Of a stretch of DNA of 64,000 bases, positions 25,895-33,603 are shown one piece after another. Positions within the stretch are counted from its first letter, which is position 1. Each line of letters starts with the position of its first letter. The stretch is from JAQUTK01 sp963677415. Lineage in GTDB: Bacteria; Bacteroidota; Bacteroidia; Bacteroidales; JAQUTK01. Below the pieces are notes generated by a model. It was not told the origin of the DNA and did no database searches. It worked only from the letters and a program-made list of their open reading frames with translations. Both the position numbers and the translations under genes were made by a program. The stretch is from NCBI GenBank assembly GCA_963677415.2, contig CAXXFJ010000011.1:62001-126000 (forward strand), read 5' to 3'.

Positions 25895-25924
25895 CGTCAT
25901 TGCGGGCTTGACCCGCAATCTCCA
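25895..25924. repeat. REP-like palindromic element, copy 1
   Basis: A 30-base element built on TTGCGGGCTTGACCCGCAA, a hairpin with arms TTGCGGG and CCCGCAA. It is identical, in inverted orientation, to 33199-33228. A degenerate half copy lies just before it. This sequence type is widely dispersed between genes in bacteria. Confidence 0.8.
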
Positions 25925-25940
25925 AACAAATAGTAGAACG

Positions 25941-25993
25941 GTTCGATTAAATACGATATCCCGTTCAATAGGTCTCCGACAACCAAAGTCCGT
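25941..25993 (-). pseudogene. Decayed C-terminal tail of an AAA ATPase gene
   Basis: This stretch matches 27587-27639 at 50 of 53 bases. The intact copy encodes the last residues of the ATPase at 27594-28751 (GLWLSETYGTGYRI and stop). Here the same frame reads GLWLSETY, a TGA stop, then TGYRI and stop. Only the tail survives, so it is the remnant of a second ATPase gene or of a recombination event. It lies directly after the AAA_14/DUF4143 gene. Confidence 0.75.
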
Positions 25994-26006
25994 GTTTCCA
26001 GTAAAT

Positions 26007-27377
26007 TCACAACAACGGTGTCATATACAAGGGCAAATACACAATACCATCTTCTTCCTTCACATCCTTATCATGTAGCACGTAAGGCGAAGATAGTTGG
26101 TTGCCGTACTTAGCTATACACTTTTTTAGCGAAGTGAGTGTGTATTTCTTTCCCGACTTCACCTCTATCGGCGAGATGTTATGCCTGGTGGTGGTCCCCG
26201 GTTTGGCAATCAGAAAGTCAATCTCCATACGGTCATCGGCAGAAGTTGTTGAATTTTTACTATAGAAATAGAGCTTGTGACCAGAGGCTCTAAGCATTTG
26301 CGCTACGATATTTTCCACAAGCATACCTTCGTTTACTTCCAGCTTGCCAAACATCAGCTTCTGATAGAGTTCTTCGCTCACAATGCCTCGTTCGTCAAAA
26401 GCATGGCTGATGAGCAATCCGGTATCAGACATATAGCATTTCAAGGTAGAGCGCTCCTCATTCAATTTCAATCCGATGCTTGGTTCGGTAGAGTTATAGC
26501 AACAGTTGATGATTTTAGCATCGCTTAACCAGAAGAAGGCTTCTGCGTAATCGCGCATCCTGGCCTCATTCTGGAGAGCAGACAATTGAAACTTCTTCTC
26601 ATGCTTCTGCAGTTGGCCTGGTATCTCTTCAAAGATAGCTGTCACTTTAGTTTCCTTACTATCGGCATATCTTCGTATGTCGTTACGATAGAGCGAAAGA
26701 ATGTCACGTTTCACCTCATCCACCTTTTCGAAGTTGCGAGTCTCCACATACTTGCTCACAGCCTGAGGCATACCACCTACTATCATGTATTGACGGAAGT
26801 AGTCTAAAGCCCTGCGATGGAATGTTCCCATGGACAGTCGTTTCTCAAACTGATTTCGAATGTAAGGCATCATCACCTCATCGCCCATGGCCCAAAGAAA
26901 TTCTTCAAAGTCCATGGGATGCATTTCAATGGCATGTTCTTCAGATGGCAACATGATATCCTTTACATTCTTCTTGATAGAGATTAGCGAACCGGTTTCG
27001 ATATAATCAAACCGATGGTCAATCACCAAGTGTTTGATGGCAGCACGAGCACGTGGACAGAACTGCACTTCATCGAAAATGATCAGCGAACGTGCCTCCT
27101 CATGCGCCCCTCCTCTGGGAGTTAGCTTGCGCTTGAAATAAACTTCAAGGTTCAAGAAGAGTGTGTCAAGATCATCTAAATAGATATTGAAGAATTCAAT
27201 CACTTGCGGATTCACTTTGCTAAAGTCCACGAGCATATAAGAGTCGTATTCCTTGTGAGCAAACTCCTCCACGATATAGCTCTTGCCAATGCGTCGTGCG
27301 CCTTCAATCAAGAGGGCTACTTCGCCTTTACGATTTTGCTTCCAATCAAGCAGTTGCTGATATATTTTTCTCTTCAT
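26007..27377 (-). CDS. AAA_14/DUF4143-type ATP-binding protein
   Basis: A 456-residue protein with a P-loop (IEGARRIGKS, Walker A) near residue 30 and SLIIFDEVQFCPRA (Walker B) near 105, then the DUF4143 region with EVKSGKKYTLTSLKKC near 415, which has the E-V-K element of a PD-(D/E)xK nuclease fold (with EIDFLIAK just before). Proteins of this group are common in Bacteroidetes, often in several copies, and their role is unclear; a toxin-antitoxin or defence link has been suggested but cannot be shown here. The start at 27377 (MKRKIYQQLLDWK) is preferred to the in-frame ATG at 27410. It lies between two direct copies of an ATPase tail. Confidence 0.85.
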   Translation of the reverse strand: MKRKIYQQLLDWKQNRKGEVALLIEGARRIGKSYIVEEFAHKEYDSYMLVDFSKVNPQVIEFFNIYLDDLDTLFLNLEVYFKRKLTPRGGAHEEARSLIIFDEVQFCPRARAAIKHLVIDHRFDYIETGSLISIKKNVKDIMLPSEEHAIEMHPMDFEEFLWAMGDEVMMPYIRNQFEKRLSMGTFHRRALDYFRQYMIVGGMPQAVSKYVETRNFEKVDEVKRDILSLYRNDIRRYADSKETKVTAIFEEIPGQLQKHEKKFQLSALQNEARMRDYAEAFFWLSDAKIINCCYNSTEPSIGLKLNEERSTLKCYMSDTGLLISHAFDERGIVSEELYQKLMFGKLEVNEGMLVENIVAQMLRASGHKLYFYSKNSTTSADDRMEIDFLIAKPGTTTRHNISPIEVKSGKKYTLTSLKKCIAKYGNQLSSPYVLHDKDVKEEDGIVYLPLYMTPLL

Positions 27378-27467
27378 AGTTACCTTAATGCACGATTTTG
27401 AGATCTTCAAGATTCATATTTACCACCTTTTCGAGGTTTTCAACAATGCAAACATACACATAAATGA

Positions 27468-27487
27468 GGTTTTATCGATATAAAACC
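27468..27487. promoter_or_regulatory. Palindrome upstream of the AAA_14 gene
   Basis: GGTTTTAT-CGAT-ATAAAACC is a perfect 20-base palindrome. It lies near the -33 position relative to TATGTTTG on the minus strand (plus CAAACATA, 27449-27456), a fair -7 element for the AAA_14 gene. An operator is possible. Confidence 0.35.
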
Positions 27488-27593
27488 ATAAGAAAAATCA
27501 CACTTATAAGATTATCACTCTCATTTCTGGTAGGCAACATCCTTTATTATATCAGGCAATTCTGTTTGCGTCGCTTGAGAGTGACTGGTTCGA

Positions 27594-28751
27594 TTAAATG
27601 CGATATCCCGTTCCGTAGGTCTCCGACAACCAAAGTCCGAAGAAGCGATCATAAACAAGATAAATAGTATCATTTTTGGTTATCAACTCCTTTCCTAAGA
27701 GTTGATTAACTGACGATTGTGCCGAACTGGAAGAGTAAAGTCCGTGTTTTTTGATAAACTCCGCCGATGTAATTTCCGCTGCTTTGCCCTCTTTGGCAAT
27801 CGCAAATAAAGCTTCTTTCTGCCTTTCTGGTAGCATTGAAACCATGTTTTGATAGACGGTTTTATTCGATTCAACCGTTTTGTGCAATACGTCATTGACA
27901 AGAGTTAGAGTCATCTCTTCGCCGCCGTCCAACTGCTCGTACAGGCGATTGAAGAGAGATTGCATATACCAGGTGTGTCCATCCAGCAGATGATAAATAC
28001 GTTCCACGCACTCATTAGAAACCATTTTGCCTGCCTTTTGAAAATGGTTATCAACAAACTTAGTATATTCTTCCAAAGAGATAGGTTCAAGATTGAGCAT
28101 TGAAGCACTCTGATAAAATGGACGTGAAGCAGAGAAAAAGATATTTTGCATCATGTGCCTCTGACTGCCGGAGAATACAAATGTGCTGTTTTTGCACTTT
28201 TGAATTTGGGTTCGAAGAATTGCTTCTACATTTTCTTCGGGGTATTTGGTTATCTGTTGAAACTCATCTATGGCAACGATACAACGTTTATCTGCCTTTT
28301 CAAGATATTCGAAAATCTCTTCCAAAGAGAGTAACGGTTGGCGAATATCCCCAATACCTATGTCAAATACCGGTTGCCCTGTTATCGAGTCCAGCTTGAA
28401 TGCAGGGCGGAGCGAACTTATTGTGGCAAAGAATTGCTCCACAAACTTCATTCCGCGAGGTTTCAGTGTATCGAAAATATGTTTGCCCAGAGTAAAGACC
28501 AACTCTTTGAGCGTACCGGTCGCGTAAATATCGACAAAGAAAGTGTAATACTCTTTTTGAATTTTCTTGTGATGGAAGCAGTGCTCAATAAGTCCGGTTT
28601 TTCCCATACGACGTGGCGAAACGATAACCATGTTACGCTCATTTTCAAAAGCACTGATGAGTTCTTTGCTTTCAATCTCGCGGTCACAGAAATATTCGGC
28701 AGACACATACCCGCCAATAACAAATGGATTCTTTATTTTCGTTGCCATCAT
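27594..28751 (-). CDS. AAA ATPase of the archaeal-type P-loop family
   Basis: A 385-residue protein with Walker A in VSPRRMGKTGLIEH near residue 45, Walker B in CIVAIDEFQQITKYP near 155, and a sensor-like FVFSGSQRH near 190. After about 270 comes a winged-helix-like region (ITSAEFIKKHGLYSSSSAQSSVNQLL). The whole resembles the Arch_ATPase/AAA_34 proteins found in many Bacteroidetes and archaea. Function unknown. It has its own strong promoter and is not obviously co-transcribed with anything. A near-identical copy of its last 15 codons occurs at 25941-25993. Starts at 28751 and 28748 are both possible. Confidence 0.85.
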   Translation of the reverse strand: MMATKIKNPFVIGGYVSAEYFCDREIESKELISAFENERNMVIVSPRRMGKTGLIEHCFHHKKIQKEYYTFFVDIYATGTLKELVFTLGKHIFDTLKPRGMKFVEQFFATISSLRPAFKLDSITGQPVFDIGIGDIRQPLLSLEEIFEYLEKADKRCIVAIDEFQQITKYPEENVEAILRTQIQKCKNSTFVFSGSQRHMMQNIFFSASRPFYQSASMLNLEPISLEEYTKFVDNHFQKAGKMVSNECVERIYHLLDGHTWYMQSLFNRLYEQLDGGEEMTLTLVNDVLHKTVESNKTVYQNMVSMLPERQKEALFAIAKEGKAAEITSAEFIKKHGLYSSSSAQSSVNQLLGKELITKNDTIYLVYDRFFGLWLSETYGTGYRI

Positions 28752-28776
28752 ACCATTATTTAGAATCTAATTATTG

Positions 28777-28807
28777 CAAAAGTAATAATTAGATTTCAAA
28801 TAACAAA
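28777..28807 (-). promoter_or_regulatory. Promoter of the AAA ATPase gene
   Basis: On the minus strand TTTG (28807-28804) is followed by exactly 19 bases and TACTTTTG (28784-28777), a full match to the consensus, 26 bases before the start codon. Apart from this and a terminator at 28997-29026, nothing recognisable is seen in 28752-29076. Confidence 0.75.
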
Positions 28808-28996
28808 ATAAGACACTCCTTATATATGCAAGTGAGATCTTCTCCGAATGCTTACTTCCATAGCAATAAATGGTATTACAAGTTCGAACTGTTAATCGGA
28901 TATTTTATCAGCCTGATAGGTTTTCGCATTTTCCCTTTTTTACCCATCCTATTGTAGTGTTCTCTTTTGCTCAAAACTTAAGTTGTATCTGTCTGT

Positions 28997-29026
28997 AAAA
29001 AACCTTTGCTGAACAATGCAAAAGGT
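28997..29026 (-). terminator. Terminator after the TldE-like gene
   Basis: On the minus strand ACCTTTTGC (29026-29018) pairs with GCAAAGGT (29009-29002) with one bulged T, followed by a run of Ts (28997-29002 as As on the plus strand). Confidence 0.65.
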
Positions 29027-29076
29027 AGGAATTGTCAGGAATATTTGGGCACTAATCGTTTTCTTAATTTCACAAG

Positions 29077-30744
29077 TCATTTCTTTTTATCAAAAAGAGG
29101 AGAAGTCACCAAAGGAGTCTTTTGATTGTATCGTATTCCGTCTTTACTTACTTCAATATCTTCAAGTAAGATGGAAGAAGGATATATCATTGAATATAAT
29201 ACAAAAAAATGAGAGCCATTGGCAACTATCTGGTCAGAAGAGATGCCTGCCATGCGTTTCATCATCTGAACAGTGATAGTCTGCGTCGTGAGTCCACGTA
29301 CAAGCTGTTCACTTCCATCATTCACTTTTACTTTATAAAACAAACCATTACGGACGATATATGCATAATCCAATCCTTCTTCAATCGCCAAACGAATCAA
29401 TTTGTCTTTCAGTTGAGCTTTCGTTTCGCCTCCATCTGTTACATCCATACGAATGACACCCGGACCCAAATCCATTTTTGCACCGGAGCTTTCATCTGTT
29501 ACAATATTATGTCCATTGGACAACGGAGTATTCAGGGTTGCAAAACGTCCGTTTAATACATTACGAAGCATTCCCTTTTCTACTAAAGTTAATGTATCCG
29601 GTGGAACAACTCCTTCCGCATCAACTTCATACGCACCCCATAACTGTTTCCCTTTAAACTCTTTCAATCCCGGTTCACTGATGATGCTTATGTTGGAAGG
29701 TAGTATCCTTCTATTCATGAGATTTTCCAATGACTTCATTTCATTATCCGCTTGGTAAGCTTTATAGGCTGTTAATCCTGTTCTGTGATCTAAGAACATT
29801 CCGAGAAGTCCTTGACAACCATCAAAAAGAACCGGACCATAATACGTCTCATTCACTTTGGGAGCATTCTTAAGCGCATAGATTTTTAGAACAACATTTT
29901 TGGCAGCTCTGATTAGAGAATCTTGCGACGGAAACAGTGTTTCATCCAACTCTTGATATCCAATCCCTGAAGATATTTCATCTCCTTCTTCTGTTCGGGC
30001 AGAAGCACTGATATTCAGCGATGAATAATCCTGCGCATTGATAACTTTACTCCCTTCATTACTCAAAAAGTATATATCTGCAGAATTTACAGAAATCCGA
30101 ACATCACAATCAATAATATCCGGATATTCTGCAAAAACAGAAGAGACTGCATTTAATGTTTTCTCCCAATATGCTCTACGATTAGATTTGAATGTGATCC
30201 GATGTGGCACTTTTTTCTCAACAGGTGAGATCTTTGCATAATCATCTACGGCTTCCGCCTCGGGAGAAAGATTCATTTGTTTCAGGCTGCTCATCTTTTT
30301 CTCATAATCTGTAGCGGCTTTTTTGTATAGATTATCTGTCGCTTGCCATAATAATCTTCTTGTTTCACAGTAGTCAAGATCATCCGGTAATTCTCCCGAT
30401 TGATCGGGGTAATAACCAATCATACCTGCAAGACTGGCCATGATATTGCAACGATGATAGTTGCCAACATACAGATCCACTCTAAAATTGTTTTTGCAAT
30501 AGATATCACCCTCTGTTGCAGACATGATGGCTCCATACGATGATTTAATTTCGTATCCTTTGGATCGTTTAACCGTATAGGCCAAATAAAACGGTTTTTG
30601 CATCTCCGGTAAAGAGAGGGAATCCATCGAACGTTTCAGTTCATCACTCATCGCCCGGAAAAGAAGAGGTTCCACATCCTTTTGCGCGCAAACGGTAAAT
30701 GAAGCAATCAGCAATAGCACAAACAATATCTTTATTCGTTTCAT
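29077..30744 (-). CDS. Exported TldE/PmbA-like protein
   Basis: A 555-residue protein of the TldD/PmbA family with a signal peptide ending near VCAQ (residue 21). The C-terminal half carries the family features (GPVLFDGCQGLLGMF at the place of the active-site helix, ELKEFKGKQLWGAYEVDAEGV-type strand, NGHNIVTDESSGAK). At the metal site of TldD it lacks H-E-x-x-x-H, so it is the non-metal partner, like TldE. It lies 16 bases after the tldD-like gene and ends at a terminator. In E. coli TldD-TldE is a cytosolic heterodimer that cleaves peptides such as microcin precursors; export here is unusual. Confidence 0.85.
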   Translation of the reverse strand: MKRIKILFVLLLIASFTVCAQKDVEPLLFRAMSDELKRSMDSLSLPEMQKPFYLAYTVKRSKGYEIKSSYGAIMSATEGDIYCKNNFRVDLYVGNYHRCNIMASLAGMIGYYPDQSGELPDDLDYCETRRLLWQATDNLYKKAATDYEKKMSSLKQMNLSPEAEAVDDYAKISPVEKKVPHRITFKSNRRAYWEKTLNAVSSVFAEYPDIIDCDVRISVNSADIYFLSNEGSKVINAQDYSSLNISASARTEEGDEISSGIGYQELDETLFPSQDSLIRAAKNVVLKIYALKNAPKVNETYYGPVLFDGCQGLLGMFLDHRTGLTAYKAYQADNEMKSLENLMNRRILPSNISIISEPGLKEFKGKQLWGAYEVDAEGVVPPDTLTLVEKGMLRNVLNGRFATLNTPLSNGHNIVTDESSGAKMDLGPGVIRMDVTDGGETKAQLKDKLIRLAIEEGLDYAYIVRNGLFYKVKVNDGSEQLVRGLTTQTITVQMMKRMAGISSDQIVANGSHFFVLYSMIYPSSILLEDIEVSKDGIRYNQKTPLVTSPLFDKKK

Positions 30745-30760
30745 CGTTCTTTGTTTTATT

Positions 30761-32452
30761 CTACTTGGTATTCTGAGGTCTGGGGAGAATTGGAGTCATT
30801 TTGCTCGACTTGGATGCTTTTTGAGTCTCTATATTTTTAATAAAGAGCTTCGGAGAGATGGCTGTAACAGGAACTTCTCCTGATTCCGCACCACATATCC
30901 CGGTAAAAATGCCGGATGTATCTCCAGCGTTACTAATCTGTGAGAACATGGACAATGGCGTTCCGATTAAAGTGACCCCACGAATAAGTTCATCCGGACG
31001 CCCATCCGCATATACGCGGTAAACCTCTAACGGAGTAATATTAAATGCATTTGGTCTCATTCGACCGGTTTCTGTAAAGCCTCCGGATACTTTTGCGAAA
31101 TAATAACCGTATTCCTTGCCTTGCTTCTTTGCTTCTGCCTTTAAGAGTGTACGCAATTCGTCGTCTGTTTTAGGTGCGGTGGTTGTGACGATTAAATTGG
31201 ATTGGCGAGTGACCGGATTCTTACCGGGAGCCGCTCTTCCATGGCCATTGGAAGCAGGGAAGCCGGCAATTGGAACCCGAGACATCAGAAATCCTTTCAG
31301 AATCCCATCCTTTACAATCTCCACCTTTTGTGCCTTTACCCCCTCTTCATCATACAGATAAAAACCATTCAGATCCCGGCCATTATATGATCGAAGTGTC
31401 GGGTCCATACTAACAGAAAGATCAACAGGCAATACCTCTTCACCTAACCTTTTTTTAAATGTCTGACCGTCAGATTCACTCTTCAGGCGCTGGCCTTCAA
31501 TGCGGTGACCAAAGATCTCATGAAAGAAAACGCCGGAAGCCTCCTCTGAAAGAATGGCCGGACCGGAATAGGAGTCACCAACAGGAACCGTCCGAAGCTG
31601 GATCAGTTTTTCCGCCAGCTCACGGGTTTCTCTGAGAATTGTCTTATGGTCCGTAAGATCTTCAGGTGTAAAAGCAAAATATGAATTATACAGCGGAAGA
31701 CGCATGCCATCGTCCGCAACTACGTGCGCCTTAATAATTAGCCGGGCATAGCGCTGATTTTGCACAATCTGGGTTCCTCCCGTTGACACATAATATTTAC
31801 GGCAATTCTCAAAAACATACTGTGCCGTTCCGGATTGGATTTCAGGATATTCCTTAAAGATAGCGGAATATTCCTTGATCCGTTCCTCCCAGACTGTTGT
31901 GTCAAAATGCATTTGATCAGCAGTTAGTTTCTTTTCAATGAATGTAACAGGATTCTCCATTGAATAGTCATCCGATAGATCTTCATTTTCTACACTGACT
32001 TGTGCTTTTGAATTTACTTGGACTAGTATATTCAGGTTTTCGTTCCATACTTGCTGTGTTCCTTTCCAAAGCGTCATACGTGTAGCGTCGCCCTTTTTAT
32101 CTTTGATCGGAAGCATTATAAAAGGATAGAAACGATATGAATCTATTTCGCGATAGCTGTCTTTATTCAATGATCCGAGACGAACCATTGGAGTACATGC
32201 GATTTTATGAGATCCCAGAGTCTTCGTCTGGAGACTGCCAAAACTAGCACTGGCAGATGCCGAGGAAATATCATCTACACGATATGACATAAAATAGGGA
32301 AAAGACTCTCCCGAAACTTTCATCTGATCATAATTGCGTTGTAACTCGCTTTTCAAAATAGAAAGGAGTGGATCGTTTGCATAGATTCCATTCGTAAATC
32401 CAAAGGAGACAATCCCAATGAGGAGGAAGAGAATGAAAAGCCGATGTTTCAT
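30761..32452 (-). CDS. Exported TldD-like metalloprotease
   Basis: From the ATG at 32452 the product has 563 residues: a signal peptide (MKHRLFILFLLIGIVSFGF, ending near IYA), an N-terminal alpha/beta domain, and the TldD catalytic domain with HEIFGHRIEG near 310, which supplies the H-E-x-x-x-H zinc site. SNGHGRAAPGKNPVTRQSNL follows. It pairs with the TldE-like gene just downstream. The frame continues upstream without a stop through a restriction-enzyme fragment (to 32782), so a fused protein is formally possible, but the signal peptide marks the true start. Confidence 0.87.
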   Translation of the reverse strand: MKHRLFILFLLIGIVSFGFTNGIYANDPLLSILKSELQRNYDQMKVSGESFPYFMSYRVDDISSASASASFGSLQTKTLGSHKIACTPMVRLGSLNKDSYREIDSYRFYPFIMLPIKDKKGDATRMTLWKGTQQVWNENLNILVQVNSKAQVSVENEDLSDDYSMENPVTFIEKKLTADQMHFDTTVWEERIKEYSAIFKEYPEIQSGTAQYVFENCRKYYVSTGGTQIVQNQRYARLIIKAHVVADDGMRLPLYNSYFAFTPEDLTDHKTILRETRELAEKLIQLRTVPVGDSYSGPAILSEEASGVFFHEIFGHRIEGQRLKSESDGQTFKKRLGEEVLPVDLSVSMDPTLRSYNGRDLNGFYLYDEEGVKAQKVEIVKDGILKGFLMSRVPIAGFPASNGHGRAAPGKNPVTRQSNLIVTTTAPKTDDELRTLLKAEAKKQGKEYGYYFAKVSGGFTETGRMRPNAFNITPLEVYRVYADGRPDELIRGVTLIGTPLSMFSQISNAGDTSGIFTGICGAESGEVPVTAISPKLFIKNIETQKASKSSKMTPILPRPQNTK

Positions 32453-32782
32453 GTAGGAATACGCTGTGATCATTTCAGTGAAGATAATATTTTCCAAAGA
32501 GGCTTTGTAACGATCAAACTGCTCTTTATTGCCTGTCTTCTTCGTACCATCCAAATCCTTATCACCGATGTCTTTGGCTTCAATAAACCCGATAGGGATA
32601 TCTTTTCTTGTCAGGATATAGTCGGGCGCACCGCATGATTGTCGTTTAGGTTCGTTGGTTGCTCTGATTGCCGGTGCCAGGCTTTCTATTAACTGCTGTA
32701 AATCACCACGAAAGGTGTGTTCCGTTGCGTTACCCTGTTTGTACCGTTTGTTTATGCTTTCAATGTATTCCTGAGTCGTCAT
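32453..32782 (-). pseudogene. N-terminal remnant of a type ISP/IIG restriction-modification enzyme
   Basis: About 105 codons starting MTTQEYIESINKRY resemble the nuclease end of type ISP-like restriction enzymes: ATEHTFRGDLQQLIE, then GAPDYILT and IPIGFIEAKDIG, which together give the D and E-x-K of a PD-(D/E)xK site, then GNKEQFDRYKASLENIIFT. The similarity stops near 32475 and the frame runs straight into the tldD-like signal peptide. Helicase, methyltransferase and target-recognition parts are gone. A -7 element (TACATTTG on the minus strand, 32820-32813) still sits upstream and could now serve tldD. Confidence 0.75.
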
Positions 32783-33019
32783 CGTGTGCGTTTTAAATCT
32801 TCCATGGAAGTACAAATGTACAGAATTTAAATTCACTTAAGTTCCATTTATTCAATGAAATTCAAATCTTAACATATCATCTTCTGAATTTTTGCAATCG
32901 GGCAGATATCCGTCGGCTTCTTGCCTGATATCTTTTGCCATCTGACAGGAAGAAAAGTTTTCTTTGTCAGGATGTCTAGTTTACCTCGTCTTGACACATT
33001 ATTCATATTAAAGCATGGA

Positions 33020-33082
33020 ATAGCTATATCGTGCCATAAGATAGCTATTCCGTGGCACGATATAGCTATCTTGTGGCACAAT
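33020..33082. repeat. Three 21-bp tandem repeats with palindromic core
   Basis: Units at 33020-33040, 33041-33061 and 33062-33082 all begin ATAGCTAT; the second and third continue with three bases and GTGGCAC, the first with GTGCCAT. A partial fourth unit (ATAACTA) follows. ATAGCTAT is itself a palindrome, and GTGCCA in unit 1 is inverted relative to TGGCAC in units 2 and 3, so larger hairpins can form. Confidence 0.85.
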
Positions 33083-33198
33083 ATAACTAATGCATCTTTG
33101 TCGATTCATTTTATCTTCAGGTCTGGGCTATTTATCTTTCTTTATCCAAAAGACTTTCCTCATTGATTGTATTGTCCTCGTGTGCAGGTTTGGAGTGA

Positions 33199-33228
33199 GG
33201 AGATTGCGGGTCAAGCCCGCAATGACGG
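33199..33228. repeat. REP-like palindromic element, copy 2
   Basis: Exact 30-base inverted copy of 25895-25924, with the hairpin TTGCGGGTCAAGCCCGCAA. Confidence 0.8.
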
Positions 33229-33603
33229 CGGGGGGAGGGTATTTTGTATGCATTATTGCATGTTTGCAACTAACAATGTATACAAACAGTATGAAAAGAG
33301 CCGTTTGAGCAAATAAAATGGTATGTAATTTGTGCCGAGCAATGTAAAAATATGGAGATTGACATGCCATATAAGCCTTCAAATGGCATATCATGGTGCA
33401 GTGGTGTAGATAAATAGTACTTTTTTACTCATTCCTAAATCGAAATTTGAAAAAACAACAGAGATGTACAATGAGTCAAAGAAAGAATGAGATTCTGAGT
33501 GATTCATTTTATTAAAAGAAATGTTATATCTTTGTTGTTTAGACAATACTGAGTATAAATCACTGTTTCCTTTTACCATCGAAACACAGACAAAAAGAGT
33601 CCG

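Larger units (their letters stand above)
32837..33603. other. Gene-free accessory stretch
   Basis: No credible gene is seen. It holds the 21-bp tandem repeats (33020-33082), the second REP-like element (33199-33228) and, near its end, TATCTTTG at 33527-33534, a -7 element for the barrel gene at 33604. The open frames here are translations of the repeats. Confidence 0.7.

Noticed and set aside
32782..32836. Using the ATG at 32836 as the start of a 691-residue TldD protein
   Set aside because: It lies upstream of the -7 element at 32813-32820 and adds 18 residues unlike any family; the nuclease remnant starts at 32782 and the protease at 32452.
33020..33082. Possible CRISPR array
   Set aside because: Units are directly adjacent 21-mers with no spacers, and no cas gene is present in the window.
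33128..33394. Open frame of 88 codons on the minus strand
   Set aside because: It is a translation of the REP-like element (AVIAGLTRN and similar), which produces false genes in many genomes.
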